A stretch of DNA of 26,212 nucleotides. It comes from a virus. A program made the position numbers and the translations under genes. The notes under the pieces were generated by a model that saw only the letters and a program-made list of their open reading frames with translations, did no database searches and had not been told where the DNA came from. Numbering within the stretch: position 1 is the first letter of the stretch; each line of letters starts with the position of its first letter. The stretch covers positions 1 to 26,212 of IMG/VR virus record IMGVR_UViG_3300035142_000027; one strand, given 5' to 3'. Of this stretch, positions 14,593 through 22,529 are shown piece by piece.

Positions 14593-14781
14593 TTATTGAG
14601 TTTTTATTAAATATTCTAGAAATTCTTTTGCAATATCATTGCAAGCATTTAAGGATAAATTTGCTCTTGTAAATATCTTTAAGGCAATGTTAGATTGCCA
14701 AGAATGATAATAACTACCCTTTTCCTTATCAGCTTCTAAATGCTTAACTAGCACTTTTAATGCGTTTTCTAGTTCTGTCAT
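14593..14781 (-). CDS. small hypothetical protein, 62 aa, overlapping terL end
   Basis: 62 residues from the ATG at 14781, chosen because an AGGAG site lies 7 bases upstream. The in-frame extension to 14967 lies wholly inside terL, and its apparent membrane helix is an out-of-frame artefact. The protein has 'ALKVLVKHLEADKEKGSYYHSWQSNIAL' and a C-terminal helix. The 'YY-x-S-W-Q-x-N-I-A' pattern is familiar from small phage proteins of unknown function, but normally not next to terL. It overlaps the terL 3' end by 38 bases. Confidence 0.55.
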   Translation of the reverse strand: MTELENALKVLVKHLEADKEKGSYYHSWQSNIALKIFTRANLSLNACNDIAKEFLEYLIKTQ

Positions 14782-16069
14782 TAGTTTTCTCCTTTTTCTT
14801 CCATCCAAAAACTTTTTTATTGAAAATAAGAGTATTACAATAATAGCGGCTTTCGTCCATGCAATGGTCGTAAAGCTTTGTTGGTTTGTCCTCTCCACGT
14901 TCAGCCGCCTTTTTATCCCATGAATAGCTGTGTACCTCTTTAATCCAGTCTTTACATGAGTTATCAATAAATATTATGTCCTTATTTAAAGCTGTTGACA
15001 TGTTCTCAATGCCTTCTAAAACGTCGTTTTTAGCTTTTAGAACATAAAATTTTCCATATTTTTTTATTGTTTGAATAAAGCTACTAGCTGAAGGGTCAAT
15101 GACAACATTTTTAATTTTCCTGTTTCCTGCTAGTTCAACAATATTTTTATAATATACCTCGTTATCTAGCTGTTTTCCGCTGTCTTTACCTGAGTAATAG
15201 TATTCTTTTAACCTGTAATGTTTTTCGCCTATCTTGCCCCATAATCCAGCCGAAAACGCATTATGGACACCATAGTCTATAGAAATATTAAACTCCTCTA
15301 TAAGGTCATAATATATAGATGTATCAATGACATGTTTCTTTTCATCAAACATATCAAAGATAATTCCTTCAGCAATAACCCACAGACCCAAAATATATCT
15401 TTTAAAGAACATGCCTGTGAACATTTTTTTGTATCTGTCCTTGATTCTCTGAGAGAGTGTCAAGTTATCATTCATAGTAAAATGCAGATAATATATCATT
15501 TTGTCTACTGCCATGTCGATAAATTCGGTTTTAAAATAGTGATATGGTGATTGAGGATTACAGTTACAAAAAATCTTTGAACCTTCAACACTGCATCTTC
15601 CTATCATCTGGTCTGTGAATGACTTTGGGAACAATGCTATTTCATCAGCCAATGCCCCTGCCGCTGTAAGACCCTGTAATAGGTCTTGACTGCCTTCGTT
15701 GTTAGCACCATAGAGGTAATATGTATTAGTACCAAGTTCAATATAATTACTCGACCTGTTGTAGTTTTCAGTCCAGTTAAAGGCTGAAATAATCTGTCTC
15801 ATGGGTTTTATAACATTTCTTTTCAGAGTGTTTATGCTCTTTCCAGCAATTATAAAATCATGATATTTATAATAGGTTTGTGACCACATTAAAAAAGAAC
15901 ATATCATTGCAATTGTCTTGCCTGCTCTGATTGCTCCATCAGCTATGACTATATCGTACTTGTCATAATAGTTTGGGTATTCCCACCACTTTAATATTTT
16001 ATTTTGCTTTTTTGAAAAAGGCTGAAATTTAAACTTGTCATTGACTTTTTTTACTCTTTTTTTAATCAT
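14744..16069 (-). CDS. terL: terminase large subunit
   Basis: 441 residues. The ATPase half has a Walker A motif GAIRAGKT (45-52), 'LYGANNEGSQDLLQGLTAAGALADE' with Walker B and catalytic Glu at 139-143, and a coupling 'NCNPQSPYHYFK' segment. The nuclease half has the acidic residues of the RNase H-like fold: D265 in SIDYG, D325 in VIDPSA, and D401/D405 in 'DHCMDESRYY'. This matches PBSX/SPP1-type terminases that cut concatemers and pump DNA through the portal. It overlaps terS by 8 bases, giving coupled translation. All key residues are present, so it should be active. Confidence 0.92.
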   Translation of the reverse strand: MIKKRVKKVNDKFKFQPFSKKQNKILKWWEYPNYYDKYDIVIADGAIRAGKTIAMICSFLMWSQTYYKYHDFIIAGKSINTLKRNVIKPMRQIISAFNWTENYNRSSNYIELGTNTYYLYGANNEGSQDLLQGLTAAGALADEIALFPKSFTDQMIGRCSVEGSKIFCNCNPQSPYHYFKTEFIDMAVDKMIYYLHFTMNDNLTLSQRIKDRYKKMFTGMFFKRYILGLWVIAEGIIFDMFDEKKHVIDTSIYYDLIEEFNISIDYGVHNAFSAGLWGKIGEKHYRLKEYYYSGKDSGKQLDNEVYYKNIVELAGNRKIKNVVIDPSASSFIQTIKKYGKFYVLKAKNDVLEGIENMSTALNKDIIFIDNSCKDWIKEVHSYSWDKKAAERGEDKPTKLYDHCMDESRYYCNTLIFNKKVFGWKKKEKTNDRTRKRIKSAS

Positions 16070-16736
16070 CCTTGAACAACTTTTCTAAATCTTCTTTTTT
16101 TGTTTTTGTAGCTTCTAAGAAGTTGTCAATTTGTTCCCTGTCATCATCTTCGTTTTCCTCAGCAACTAACAATTTTAATTTTTCTTCATCCAGCCACTGT
16201 TTGAACTGTACTTCCATCTGTTTTAACATTTCTTTATTGTCCATTATGCCAAGCGTTAGCCTTTGACTTTTCTGGACTTTTTCAAAGGATGAAATTAAAT
16301 TTGTTAATTTTCTGTCATTAATTGAATCAAAATGAAATTCCTCTAAAATCTCTGAGTTAATTCCATCTTTGACTTTTTCTACCCAAGTATTCAATTCATT
16401 AGGATTTTTCAGGGCTTTCCCAATCTGGAACAATAGAACCTCAGAAATTTTATAATGGTTATCTAGTGCCTTAGCCCTTTTTTTAGCTATATTTTCAATT
16501 GTCAATTCAGTAGCCTTATTATTTATTTCTTGCTGTATTATTTGTTTTGACTTACCCCATTTATGTCTATATGATTTATCTTTTAAGGTATTGAAACTTA
16601 TATTATATTTTTCTGCTAGTTTTGAGATTGAAATATTTGTTGTCTCATATTCTAGCTTTATTTTTTCCCAGTCTACCTCTGCATTTTCTTGAGCTTTTTT
16701 CTTTGCAGCTTGCCTGTAGTAAAATGTTTTATCCAT
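16062..16736 (-). CDS. terS: terminase small subunit
   Basis: 224 residues. The N-terminal part has a helix-turn-helix ('NISISKLAEKYNISFNTLKDKSYRHKWGK', residues about 32-60) of the PBSX XtmA type, which reads pac or cos DNA. The middle is helical for oligomerisation. The C-terminus is very acidic then Lys-rich (EENEDDDREQIDNF, KTKKEDLEKLF), the usual terL-binding tail. It lies just upstream of terL with an overlap. Confidence 0.85.
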   Translation of the reverse strand: MDKTFYYRQAAKKKAQENAEVDWEKIKLEYETTNISISKLAEKYNISFNTLKDKSYRHKWGKSKQIIQQEINNKATELTIENIAKKRAKALDNHYKISEVLLFQIGKALKNPNELNTWVEKVKDGINSEILEEFHFDSINDRKLTNLISSFEKVQKSQRLTLGIMDNKEMLKQMEVQFKQWLDEEKLKLLVAEENEDDDREQIDNFLEATKTKKEDLEKLFKDD

Positions 16737-16738
16737 TA

Positions 16739-16996
16739 TTAAGACTCCAAAAATTCAATATCAGAAATGCCAATTTCATCAGTGATTATATTATATTTTT
16801 TTATACAGCTATCTATGCATACATGGATTGTTGCTATTTTATTTGTATTCATGAGAAAGCCTGATATATAAATAAACTTGCTGTTTTTTGCAAGTTCTTC
16901 ATGTAACATAATTAGAGATTCTTTTAACTTTTCTTCGTTCTCATACTCAACAATTTTAAAATAACTTTTATCAAAGTTTATTTGTATATAATTCAT
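16739..16996 (-). CDS. hypothetical protein, 85 aa
   Basis: 85 residues, alpha/beta, with strands 'YIQINFDKSYFKIVEY', 'FIYISGFLMNTNKIATIHVCID' and a helix 'KLKESLIMLHEELA' between them. It fits exactly between the methyltransferase (4-base overlap, ATGA) and terS (2 bases), so all three are translationally linked. No family is recognised. Confidence 0.55.
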   Translation of the reverse strand: MNYIQINFDKSYFKIVEYENEEKLKESLIMLHEELAKNSKFIYISGFLMNTNKIATIHVCIDSCIKKYNIITDEIGISDIEFLES

Positions 16997-18513
16997 ATTT
17001 TTTCAGCCTTTAACCCAGTGAGGGTTTCCCATCTTTTTATGATATTCTTGCAGTAATCAACATCAATTTCCATCATAAAACATATCCTGTTTAACTGTTC
17101 ACATGCTATCAAAGTGCTACCACTACCACCAAAAAAATCAATAACTAGGTCATTTTCTTGACTGGATGAATTTATAACCCTGCCGCACAAGTCAAGCGGT
17201 TTAGGCGTAGCATGTCCCCCAGCCTGTTCCCGTTCATCAAGTCCAGCCCTTTTAAAATGCCACACATTATTCATATTGTCATGAGTATTATTAAAATATG
17301 CCCTAGTACTTAAAAATTCTTTATTTGCAGTTTCATATTCTTTTTTTAGTTCTGCATAAGGTTTTTCAAATGCCTTCTTGCCAGCTGTTTTAGCGGCTTT
17401 TTGCATTTTAATATAATTTTCCTCAGTAATTAATTCCCACTGTGACTTACTAGTCCAGTGGTCGCGGGATTTGTCAGAGTGTCCCACTGCTGTTTTCATG
17501 TCTTTGACACTCCACCCCATTTTATTTCTCGACTCCAAAAGATAGTCAAAAATAGGGCTAAAACCCTCGAAAAAATAGTCTTTGTTAGTGTTAAATCCAG
17601 TTATCCCATTCACAAAAAATAGGCATTTTTCGTCTGCGACTGGGTATTGTCTAAAATCTGGACTGTTTTGTCCTTGCCCACTTCCTTTATCCCATGTTAT
17701 CAAATTTCTAAATGTGATTTTTTCAGCTTTAATAAGTGGTTTAAAAATCTCAGCAAAAAAATCCATCAATGGGACATCTATTCCCCAGACATAAAAAGAA
17801 CCATTACTCTCTAAGTGCTGATATTGGATATCAAACCATTTTTTATTAAATTTTAATAAATCTTCATAATTTAAATTATCATTCTTTACCCCTTTAATTT
17901 CCTTTTTCATACCGTATGGTGGGTCGTTATGGGCTAATACTGCCTTTTTGCCATTCATTAATTTTTTTACATCACTTTTATTTGTACAATCACCACACAT
18001 TAGGCGATGTTTTCCAAGTCTGTATACATCGCCTGTCTGGACTTGTGGTACTTCATCAGAGATTGAATCTTCTGTCTCATTATTTTCTTGATTTTCTGTG
18101 ATATCAAAATTTAAATCATCATTTTTGATATCATCTAGAGACAAATCAAGACCAAAATCAGATAGTTCAAAATCTAAATCATAATTTTGAAGGTCTAGAA
18201 GCTCTGCTGTAAGCTTTTCATTATCCCAAGAACTAAATTCACTGACCTTGTTATCAGCTAACCTATAAGCCTTGATTTTTTCCTCTGTAAGGTCATTAGC
18301 ATACAGTACAGGTACTTTTTTCAAAGCTAATAATTTAGCTGCTTTTAGTCTAGTGTGACCAACTATAATAATGTTATTTTTATCCAATACTATTGGTTGA
18401 TTAAATCCAAACTGTTTTATACTTTCAGCAACTTTTTCTACTGCATCATCATTGAGTCTAGGGTTATTTTCGTAAGGTATAACTTTATTAATCGGTATTT
18501 CCAGTATTTTCAA
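16993..18513 (-). CDS. ParB-domain / DNA N-methyltransferase fusion
   Basis: 506 residues. Residues 1-95 are a ParB/Srx-like domain ('IPINKVIPYENNPRLNDDAVEKVAESIKQFGFNQPIVLD', 'VGHTRLKAAKLL', 'RLADNKVSE'). Residues about 165-506 are an amino-methyltransferase of the circular-permuted (beta) class: 'GKHRLMCGDCT', the catalytic DPPYG at 197-201, and the AdoMet-binding 'FFGGSGST' near 460 in the C-terminal part. It should methylate adenine-N6 or cytosine-N4 in phage DNA. No restriction enzyme is seen, so it is an orphan, likely anti-restriction or a mark for packaging start. The start is TTG with a GAGAGGA site 8 bases upstream. The ParB part is DNA-contacting or nucleotide-binding in such fusions, not a partition protein here. 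Confidence 0.88.
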   Translation of the reverse strand: MKILEIPINKVIPYENNPRLNDDAVEKVAESIKQFGFNQPIVLDKNNIIIVGHTRLKAAKLLALKKVPVLYANDLTEEKIKAYRLADNKVSEFSSWDNEKLTAELLDLQNYDLDFELSDFGLDLSLDDIKNDDLNFDITENQENNETEDSISDEVPQVQTGDVYRLGKHRLMCGDCTNKSDVKKLMNGKKAVLAHNDPPYGMKKEIKGVKNDNLNYEDLLKFNKKWFDIQYQHLESNGSFYVWGIDVPLMDFFAEIFKPLIKAEKITFRNLITWDKGSGQGQNSPDFRQYPVADEKCLFFVNGITGFNTNKDYFFEGFSPIFDYLLESRNKMGWSVKDMKTAVGHSDKSRDHWTSKSQWELITEENYIKMQKAAKTAGKKAFEKPYAELKKEYETANKEFLSTRAYFNNTHDNMNNVWHFKRAGLDEREQAGGHATPKPLDLCGRVINSSSQENDLVIDFFGGSGSTLIACEQLNRICFMMEIDVDYCKNIIKRWETLTGLKAEKI

Positions 18514-18514
18514 T

Positions 18515-18682
18515 TCACGAATCCTCTCTTGTTAATCTATTCATAAGTCTTTCAAACCTCTTAGTATTATATCTGTGTACATTTATCATATTTTTATGTC
18601 TAAACATAACTAAATTTACAATTTTGCCACTACTTTTTTGTTTATACGACTTTGTTTTTATTTTCTTCCTAAATTTTAACAT
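18515..18682 (-). CDS. small basic protein, 55 aa
   Basis: 55-codon ORF, ATG at 18682 with a GGGG site 7 bases upstream. It is very basic (MLKFRKKIKTKSYKQK, VHRYNTKRFERLMNRLTRE). Its stop lies one base before the TTG of the methyltransferase gene, so the two are probably coupled. It may bind nucleic acid, judged from composition only. Confidence 0.5.
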   Translation of the reverse strand: MLKFRKKIKTKSYKQKSSGKIVNLVMFRHKNMINVHRYNTKRFERLMNRLTREDS

Positions 18683-18699
18683 ATAAAAACCCCATTAAT

Positions 18700-19242
18700 T
18701 CAAAGATGGAAGTTTTTCCTGTAATTGTCCATTCTGTCTTGTGTTAAGCCTATATAGTTTAACGTTTGCAACTCTGAACTATGATTCAATTCAGCCATTA
18801 AAACTGCTAAATCATTAAATTTCAGATAGTGAAAATACGCAAATGTTTTGCGTAAAGAATGACAAGAAAAATGGTTTAAATTAAATTTTTCCTCGATATC
18901 CTTAAAAATTACATGTGCTGACTGCCTAGTTATACTATGCTTGCGTCTTTTTGACTCAAACAGGTAATCATTGTATTTTTTTGAAATAATATACTTATCA
19001 AGCGTCTTTTTTAGTGACTTATTCAACAACATTATTTTGCCTTTTTTGGTTTTTCCTTCTTTAATATATATATAAATGTTGTTTTTAATATCTGATACCT
19101 TCAAACTCAGTAAATCAGATATACGAAAACCTGTGTTAATTCCTGTATAAAATAACATATAATCCCTAGTGTTTTTATATTTGAGGTATAGCTTGATTTG
19201 TTCAATTTGTTCTCTTGATGTTATTGGCAATGCCTTATTCAT
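18700..19242 (-). CDS. compact tyrosine recombinase
   Basis: 180 residues from the ATG at 19242. A TTG four codons earlier abuts the AGGAG site and is unlikely. Only the catalytic domain is present, with the R-K-H-R-H-Y set visible: Arg in 'TGFRISDLL', Lys in 'EGKTKKG', His and Arg in 'HSLRKTF', His in 'ELNHSSEL', and the nucleophile Tyr in 'TLNYIG'. Usual integrases carry an extra 100-150 residue core-binding domain that is missing here. Its site inside the late operon, away from any visible attachment site, argues against a classical integrase. Dimer resolution of a circular phage-plasmid or a role in concatemer processing are alternatives. Activity is plausible because the catalytic set is complete. 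Confidence 0.82.
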   Translation of the reverse strand: MNKALPITSREQIEQIKLYLKYKNTRDYMLFYTGINTGFRISDLLSLKVSDIKNNIYIYIKEGKTKKGKIMLLNKSLKKTLDKYIISKKYNDYLFESKRRKHSITRQSAHVIFKDIEEKFNLNHFSCHSLRKTFAYFHYLKFNDLAVLMAELNHSSELQTLNYIGLTQDRMDNYRKNFHL

Positions 19243-19369
19243 TTTTTTGTTCAACTCCTGTGTAAATCATACCCCAATACTAAATGTATATTCTGTAAAC
19301 CACTTTCAAAACTTATTATTCACGTTTTGACTAGCTTACATAAGTTTTACATTTTTTACCTTTTCAGAA

Positions 19370-19588
19370 TTACCATTTATTGAGTAACTGGTCGAATGTA
19401 ACATTATTGTAAAAATTTTGTTTTGAAAATCCCTTCCGTTTCCTACTAGTAGTGACTTTGTTGTTTTTGGGAATAACTATATTTTTATCAAAATTTCTAC
19501 TTTCCCCACATGCTAAACAACGTAAAGACCATACCTTCGAAAAAGTTTGGCATTTTTCGCACCATAAAAGTATTACTTTTTCTTTCAT
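19370..19588 (-). CDS. small zinc-ribbon protein
   Basis: 72 residues. Four Cys form two CxxC pairs (WCEKC and CLACG, spaced by 13 residues), typical of a zinc ribbon. The C-terminal half is basic and Asn/Lys-rich (TTSRKRKGFSKQNF). It could bind nucleic acid or RNA polymerase. It lies between the tail fibre gene and the recombinase. The start ATG has a GGAAG site about 10 bases upstream. The partner is unknown. Confidence 0.65.
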   Translation of the reverse strand: MKEKVILLWCEKCQTFSKVWSLRCLACGESRNFDKNIVIPKNNKVTTSRKRKGFSKQNFYNNVTFDQLLNKW

Positions 19589-19603
19589 TTTTTTGCTACT
19601 TCC

Positions 19604-21334
19604 TTATTCGCCTGAAACATAAGTTAAATTAACTTTGTATAATGCTCCATTTACATTAATAACCAATGTCCTGTCTGGTGATGGTGTTTCACTATTGATA
19701 GAAGCTTCCGTCCTTAATCCAAGTGTACAATCTGCACCTGCTGTAGCGAATATAGACATTTGGTCTGCTGTTGATGTTGTAGGGTCTGTACCCTGTTTAA
19801 TAGATATAGCTCCTTGACTATTGGTTTCTGCTGTAGACTCATTAATTAATACATTATGACTGTTATCTATAATTACTGCGTCGGTAAAAGTAATTGCAGT
19901 GTCAGCAGTACCCGAACCAGCTACCCTGAATATATGCTTACCTGATTGTTGAGTATAGGCACTTGTCGCCCATGTGTTTTGATACTTCCAGCCAGAACTG
20001 TCATAATAAGCGTTATTTGTAACATTAACCCACCCTGCCGAACCAGCCGTTGTTTCTGTAAATATATTGCCAGCACCGCCAATCTGTAGTGCTGTATATG
20101 AATTGTTCCAAGATTCAAAATTTGAAGTACCAAACAATGTATTGCCACCACTAACAATTATGTTGTTTACCCAATTGACAGTGGTATTTGCTGTTCCACT
20201 AGCGGCTGTCTGTAAATAAATACCACCATCTGTATTCGCAATTCTAGTCGCTTTGTCCGTTGATTTATACTTCCATACTCCATCATAATATGTATTGGTT
20301 ATACAATTAAGATATGGAGTAGATGTAGCACTAAAGCTAATGGCACTGGTAGTAGATTCTATAGCCCTAAAATCAGAGTGCCAATTTTCTACATCAGAAT
20401 TACTCAAACCGATATTACCATTAGTTTCAATACGCAACCTTTCGGTTGCCGCGGTATTAGTTGTCACGCTTCTAGTTCCAAATACTAAAGCATATGCACC
20501 ACCACCACTGCTTGACTTACCCAATGCTCCAATATAAGCCGGCGTTGCATCATAGGTAGATTCTACGTAATAACCAAAACCTATTATATTGTACAACCCA
20601 TCTCCATAAGCCCCTCTACCACAACGTATCATTTCGTTAGAATAGTCAAGACTTTCCATGTCTACTTCTCCACCACCGGCTCCACTATAATCAGATGCAT
20701 GGCGGTAGACATGTAATGCCGGAGCAGTCGCTCCGCTAGTTATATTCTTTCCAGTAACTACTAAGTTACCGGAAAATGCACTATTTTGTGAAGTATCCAT
20801 TGTCATTCCTACTGTGTTATTTGTGCCTAAATATAGACTATTTGAATCTAATGTAAATAGTCTAAGTCCTTCACTTGCATTTTCGGAATACAAACAGACA
20901 CTATCTGCAACTTTCATATTTGATGTTGTCCATCCTGCACTAAGAGAAGCCAAAACGCCAACATTCGAGCTAGTTTCAGAAACACAATAACTCGCTGCTG
21001 CTCCACTAGAAGTGTCATTGTAAGCCCTTATGCAAGTTGCACCGTTTTGGTCATATCTAGCATTAATAATATAATTTGCTGTACTTGCTTCCCTTATCCC
21101 CAGTCCATATGCGTTGAAAGTGCCTATTTCTGCATTGTCTATCTTTATGCCGGTTATATTATCTGTTGAAAAATCAAAGTTATTATCTGAATCCCTACCA
21201 ATATAATTAGCTCCTATATTCAAATTACATAAAGCACTAAAAGAAGTATTAACAGTTAAGTTATCTATTTCACCTGTTGCAGCTGCAAAACTATTTAAAT
21301 TTTGTTGTATCTGACCATTTATAGTTAAACCCAA
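19604..21334 (-). CDS. tail fibre / receptor-binding protein
   Basis: 576 residues, rich in Gly, Ser, Thr, Asn and Ala, poor in Lys and Glu, and richer in GC than its neighbours. After an N-terminal 'TINGQIQQNLNSFAAATGEIDNLTVN' segment come many short beta repeats of the 'F-S-G-N-L-V-V-T-G', 'RLRIETNGNIGL' and 'VLINES' type, as in phage fibre shafts. Two longer repeats of about 85 residues are visible from 'NTYYDGVWKYKSTDKATRI' and from 'NNAYYDSSGWKYQNTWATSAY', each followed by a 'SGTANT/SGTADT' strand and a 'NxNS(Y/H)' turn. The C-terminus ends 'RTLVINVNGALYKVNLTYV'. The start is TTG after a GGCGGTG site. It is adjacent to another beta-rich protein, and it lies upstream of terminase rather than after the tape measure gene. 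Confidence 0.78.
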   Translation of the reverse strand: MGLTINGQIQQNLNSFAAATGEIDNLTVNTSFSALCNLNIGANYIGRDSDNNFDFSTDNITGIKIDNAEIGTFNAYGLGIREASTANYIINARYDQNGATCIRAYNDTSSGAAASYCVSETSSNVGVLASLSAGWTTSNMKVADSVCLYSENASEGLRLFTLDSNSLYLGTNNTVGMTMDTSQNSAFSGNLVVTGKNITSGATAPALHVYRHASDYSGAGGGEVDMESLDYSNEMIRCGRGAYGDGLYNIIGFGYYVESTYDATPAYIGALGKSSSGGGAYALVFGTRSVTTNTAATERLRIETNGNIGLSNSDVENWHSDFRAIESTTSAISFSATSTPYLNCITNTYYDGVWKYKSTDKATRIANTDGGIYLQTAASGTANTTVNWVNNIIVSGGNTLFGTSNFESWNNSYTALQIGGAGNIFTETTAGSAGWVNVTNNAYYDSSGWKYQNTWATSAYTQQSGKHIFRVAGSGTADTAITFTDAVIIDNSHNVLINESTAETNSQGAISIKQGTDPTTSTADQMSIFATAGADCTLGLRTEASINSETPSPDRTLVINVNGALYKVNLTYVSGE

Positions 21335-21335
21335 A

Positions 21336-21716
21336 TCAATACACCGCCCTTGTTATGACTTCTAGACCATAAGTTCTACTTGATGTATTTGTATATGCGA
21401 TGTCTACCTCGTCATCAGCTTCAAAAACTATTTTATCCCCATCAGGAACGTATCTAAGGTCTGAAATAGATGACATGCTCTGAGTCAAAAAATTGAAATC
21501 ATAAGCAGACCCCGAATTGGAATCAACATCCACTGTTAAATTTTCTGCATCTCCATTTGCTGATAAATGTATCCTAATTTCATCTATAACCCATTTATTA
21601 CCAGATAGTGGAGTCGTAATAGTTTCAGCTATTGCTGATGAACCTGCGAATTTATTAATCGTACATTTGGTAACTTTTTCCAAAGCGCCTTTGAGTGTGA
21701 AATTTGATTGAGACAT
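21336..21716 (-). CDS. beta-rich structural protein paired with the tail fibre
   Basis: 126 residues from the ATG at 21716 (AAGGA about 9 bases upstream). Two further in-frame starts exist at 21725 and at 21752. The 21752 start has a good AGGAG site but lies inside a hairpin. The chain is all-beta: 'FTLKGALEKVTKCTIN', 'NKWVIDEIRIHLSANGDAENLTVDVDS', 'GDKIVFEADDEVDIAY' and a closing 'YGLEVITRAVY'. This jelly-roll-like plan fits a small virion surface or fibre-attachment protein. The gene ends one base before the fibre TTG start, so translation is coupled. Confidence 0.6.
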   Translation of the reverse strand: MSQSNFTLKGALEKVTKCTINKFAGSSAIAETITTPLSGNKWVIDEIRIHLSANGDAENLTVDVDSNSGSAYDFNFLTQSMSSISDLRYVPDGDKIVFEADDEVDIAYTNTSSRTYGLEVITRAVY

Positions 21717-21740
21717 TTTTTTCATTCCTTTTTTTGCATA

Positions 21741-21778
21741 GAAAAAAGACATGTCCGCTCCTCTGGAACATGCCTTTT
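21741..21778 (-). terminator. hairpin at the head of the late block
   Basis: On the minus strand a GAAAAAGGCATG arm pairs with CATGTCTTTTTTC around a loop containing AGAGGAG. It ends in a six-U run. It can serve as a terminator for transcripts entering from the early side, and it also sequesters or displays the AGAGGAG site of the 21752 start. The plus strand also gives a U-rich exit, so it may work in both directions. Confidence 0.5.
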
Positions 21779-21953
21779 TCTGTTATTTTTTTTTAGGTTA
21801 ACCCGTTATTTTATACATTTTTTTACATTTTGAATAATTAATTGAAGCTATAATTTTCTTGAAAATATTTTTGTTTCCCTGCTAGGATAACAATATAACA
21901 AAAATTTTCGATTGTAAAGAGTATAAAAGGTATATAAATAGTACATCTAAAGA

Positions 21954-22000
21954 ATACTAAATATTTATACTTTAGTATGATTAATATATATATTTAGTAT
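21954..22000. promoter_or_regulatory. operator-like repeat cluster before the late block
   Basis: Contains ATACTAAA (21954-21961), TTTAGTAT (21971-21978) and a second TTTAGTAT (21993-22000). The first two form an inverted repeat, and the last two are direct copies 22 bases apart, about two helical turns. The middle copy is part of the palindrome ATACTTTAGTAT (21967-21978), whose 15-base context ATACTTTAGTATGAT recurs at 25468-25482 upstream of the LuxR-type gene. The gap 21779-22065 otherwise shows no gene. A TTTACA near 21917-21922 with a weak -10 further downstream is a possible late promoter. Confidence 0.5.
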
Positions 22001-22065
22001 ATTGTTAAAACAATGAATTGCAGATATAATTAGGTATGGTAATATATAATACTATTTTTAAAAAA

Positions 22066-22117
22066 TAATAAACAAAAAAAGAGTTTAAACAATTTTTAAC
22101 TCTTTTTTTGTTTATTA
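22066..22117 (-). terminator. strong bidirectional terminator ending the early block
   Basis: Perfect 20-bp arms (22066-22085 and 22098-22117) with a 12-base loop. The core is AAACAAAAAAAGAGTT paired with AACTCTTTTTTTGTTT. It lies 10 bases after the last small early ORF and is A/T-flanked on both sides. Confidence 0.8.
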
Positions 22118-22126
22118 CATTTTTAT

Positions 22127-22279
22127 TTAATCTTTTTTTATAACCAGTTCGAATTTGGTTTCGTATTTTTCGTTAATGTAACTTATCTTTTCGTCCAGTT
22201 CCCTTAAACAATAAGCACCTGCCATCCAATCACCAATTAACCTTTGATATTCCTCTAATGCTTTTTGTTTTTTATCCAT
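22127..22279 (-). CDS. small hypothetical protein, 50 aa
   Basis: 50-codon ORF with ATG at 22279, preceded by GGAGG at 6 bases. It is charged and mostly helical: 'MDKKQKALEEYQRLIGDWMAGAYCLRELDEKI' in two halves with a 'YINEKYETKFELVIKKD' end. It is the last gene before the strong terminator. No family is recognised. The good ribosome binding site supports it being real. Confidence 0.6.
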   Translation of the reverse strand: MDKKQKALEEYQRLIGDWMAGAYCLRELDEKISYINEKYETKFELVIKKD

Positions 22280-22293
22280 ATAAAACCTCCATG

Positions 22294-22461
22294 TTATAAA
22301 ATTTGTAAAATTTTTATAAATATTTCAGTCTCTGTCCTCGTTGCAATTATTTTGTATTTATTCCCTTTTTCGTCCTCGCCCTGACCCTCTAATGTTTCCA
22401 ACTTTTTGTCTCTTGTCATGAGTGTAACAATATTTTTTGATACATTGTCAATTTTGTACAT
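22294..22461 (-). CDS. small hypothetical protein, 55 aa
   Basis: 55-codon ORF from the ATG at 22461, with AGAGAGGA about 11 bases upstream. It has a beta/turn N-terminus (MYKIDNVSKNIVTLMTRDKKLETLEGQG) and ends in a hydrophobic helix (EIFIKILQIL). It is cotranscribed with the 50-aa ORF, 14 bases away. I cannot assign a function. Confidence 0.5.
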   Translation of the reverse strand: MYKIDNVSKNIVTLMTRDKKLETLEGQGEDEKGNKYKIIATRTETEIFIKILQIL

Positions 22462-22500
22462 TTTTTAATATTTCCTCTCTAAATTTATTATATCATCTTA

Positions 22501-22529
22501 TGAAAAGGCGGTTTTAAACCGCCTTTTCA
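22501..22529 (-). terminator. hairpin overlapping the end of the recombination gene
   Basis: Perfect 14-bp arms TGAAAAGGCGGTTT / AAACCGCCTTTTCA with a single central base. The arms include the stop codon of the recombination gene. The minus-strand exit has only four U, so partial termination or 3'-end protection is likely. Confidence 0.6.

Noticed and set aside
14782-14967. N-terminal extension of the 62-residue gene with an apparent membrane helix
   Set aside because: It lies entirely inside terL in another frame and lacks a ribosome binding site, while a good AGGAG precedes the ATG at 14781.
16993-17280. ParB domain taken as evidence for a partition system
   Set aside because: The ParB-like domain is at the N-terminus of the methyltransferase (18513 side), not a stand-alone ParB, and no ParA gene or parS array is seen. 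Partition genes may exist outside the window.
19277-19284. Another ATACTAAA half-site before the recombinase gene
   Set aside because: A single 8-mer is expected several times by chance in 26 kb of this composition, and there is no palindromic partner here.
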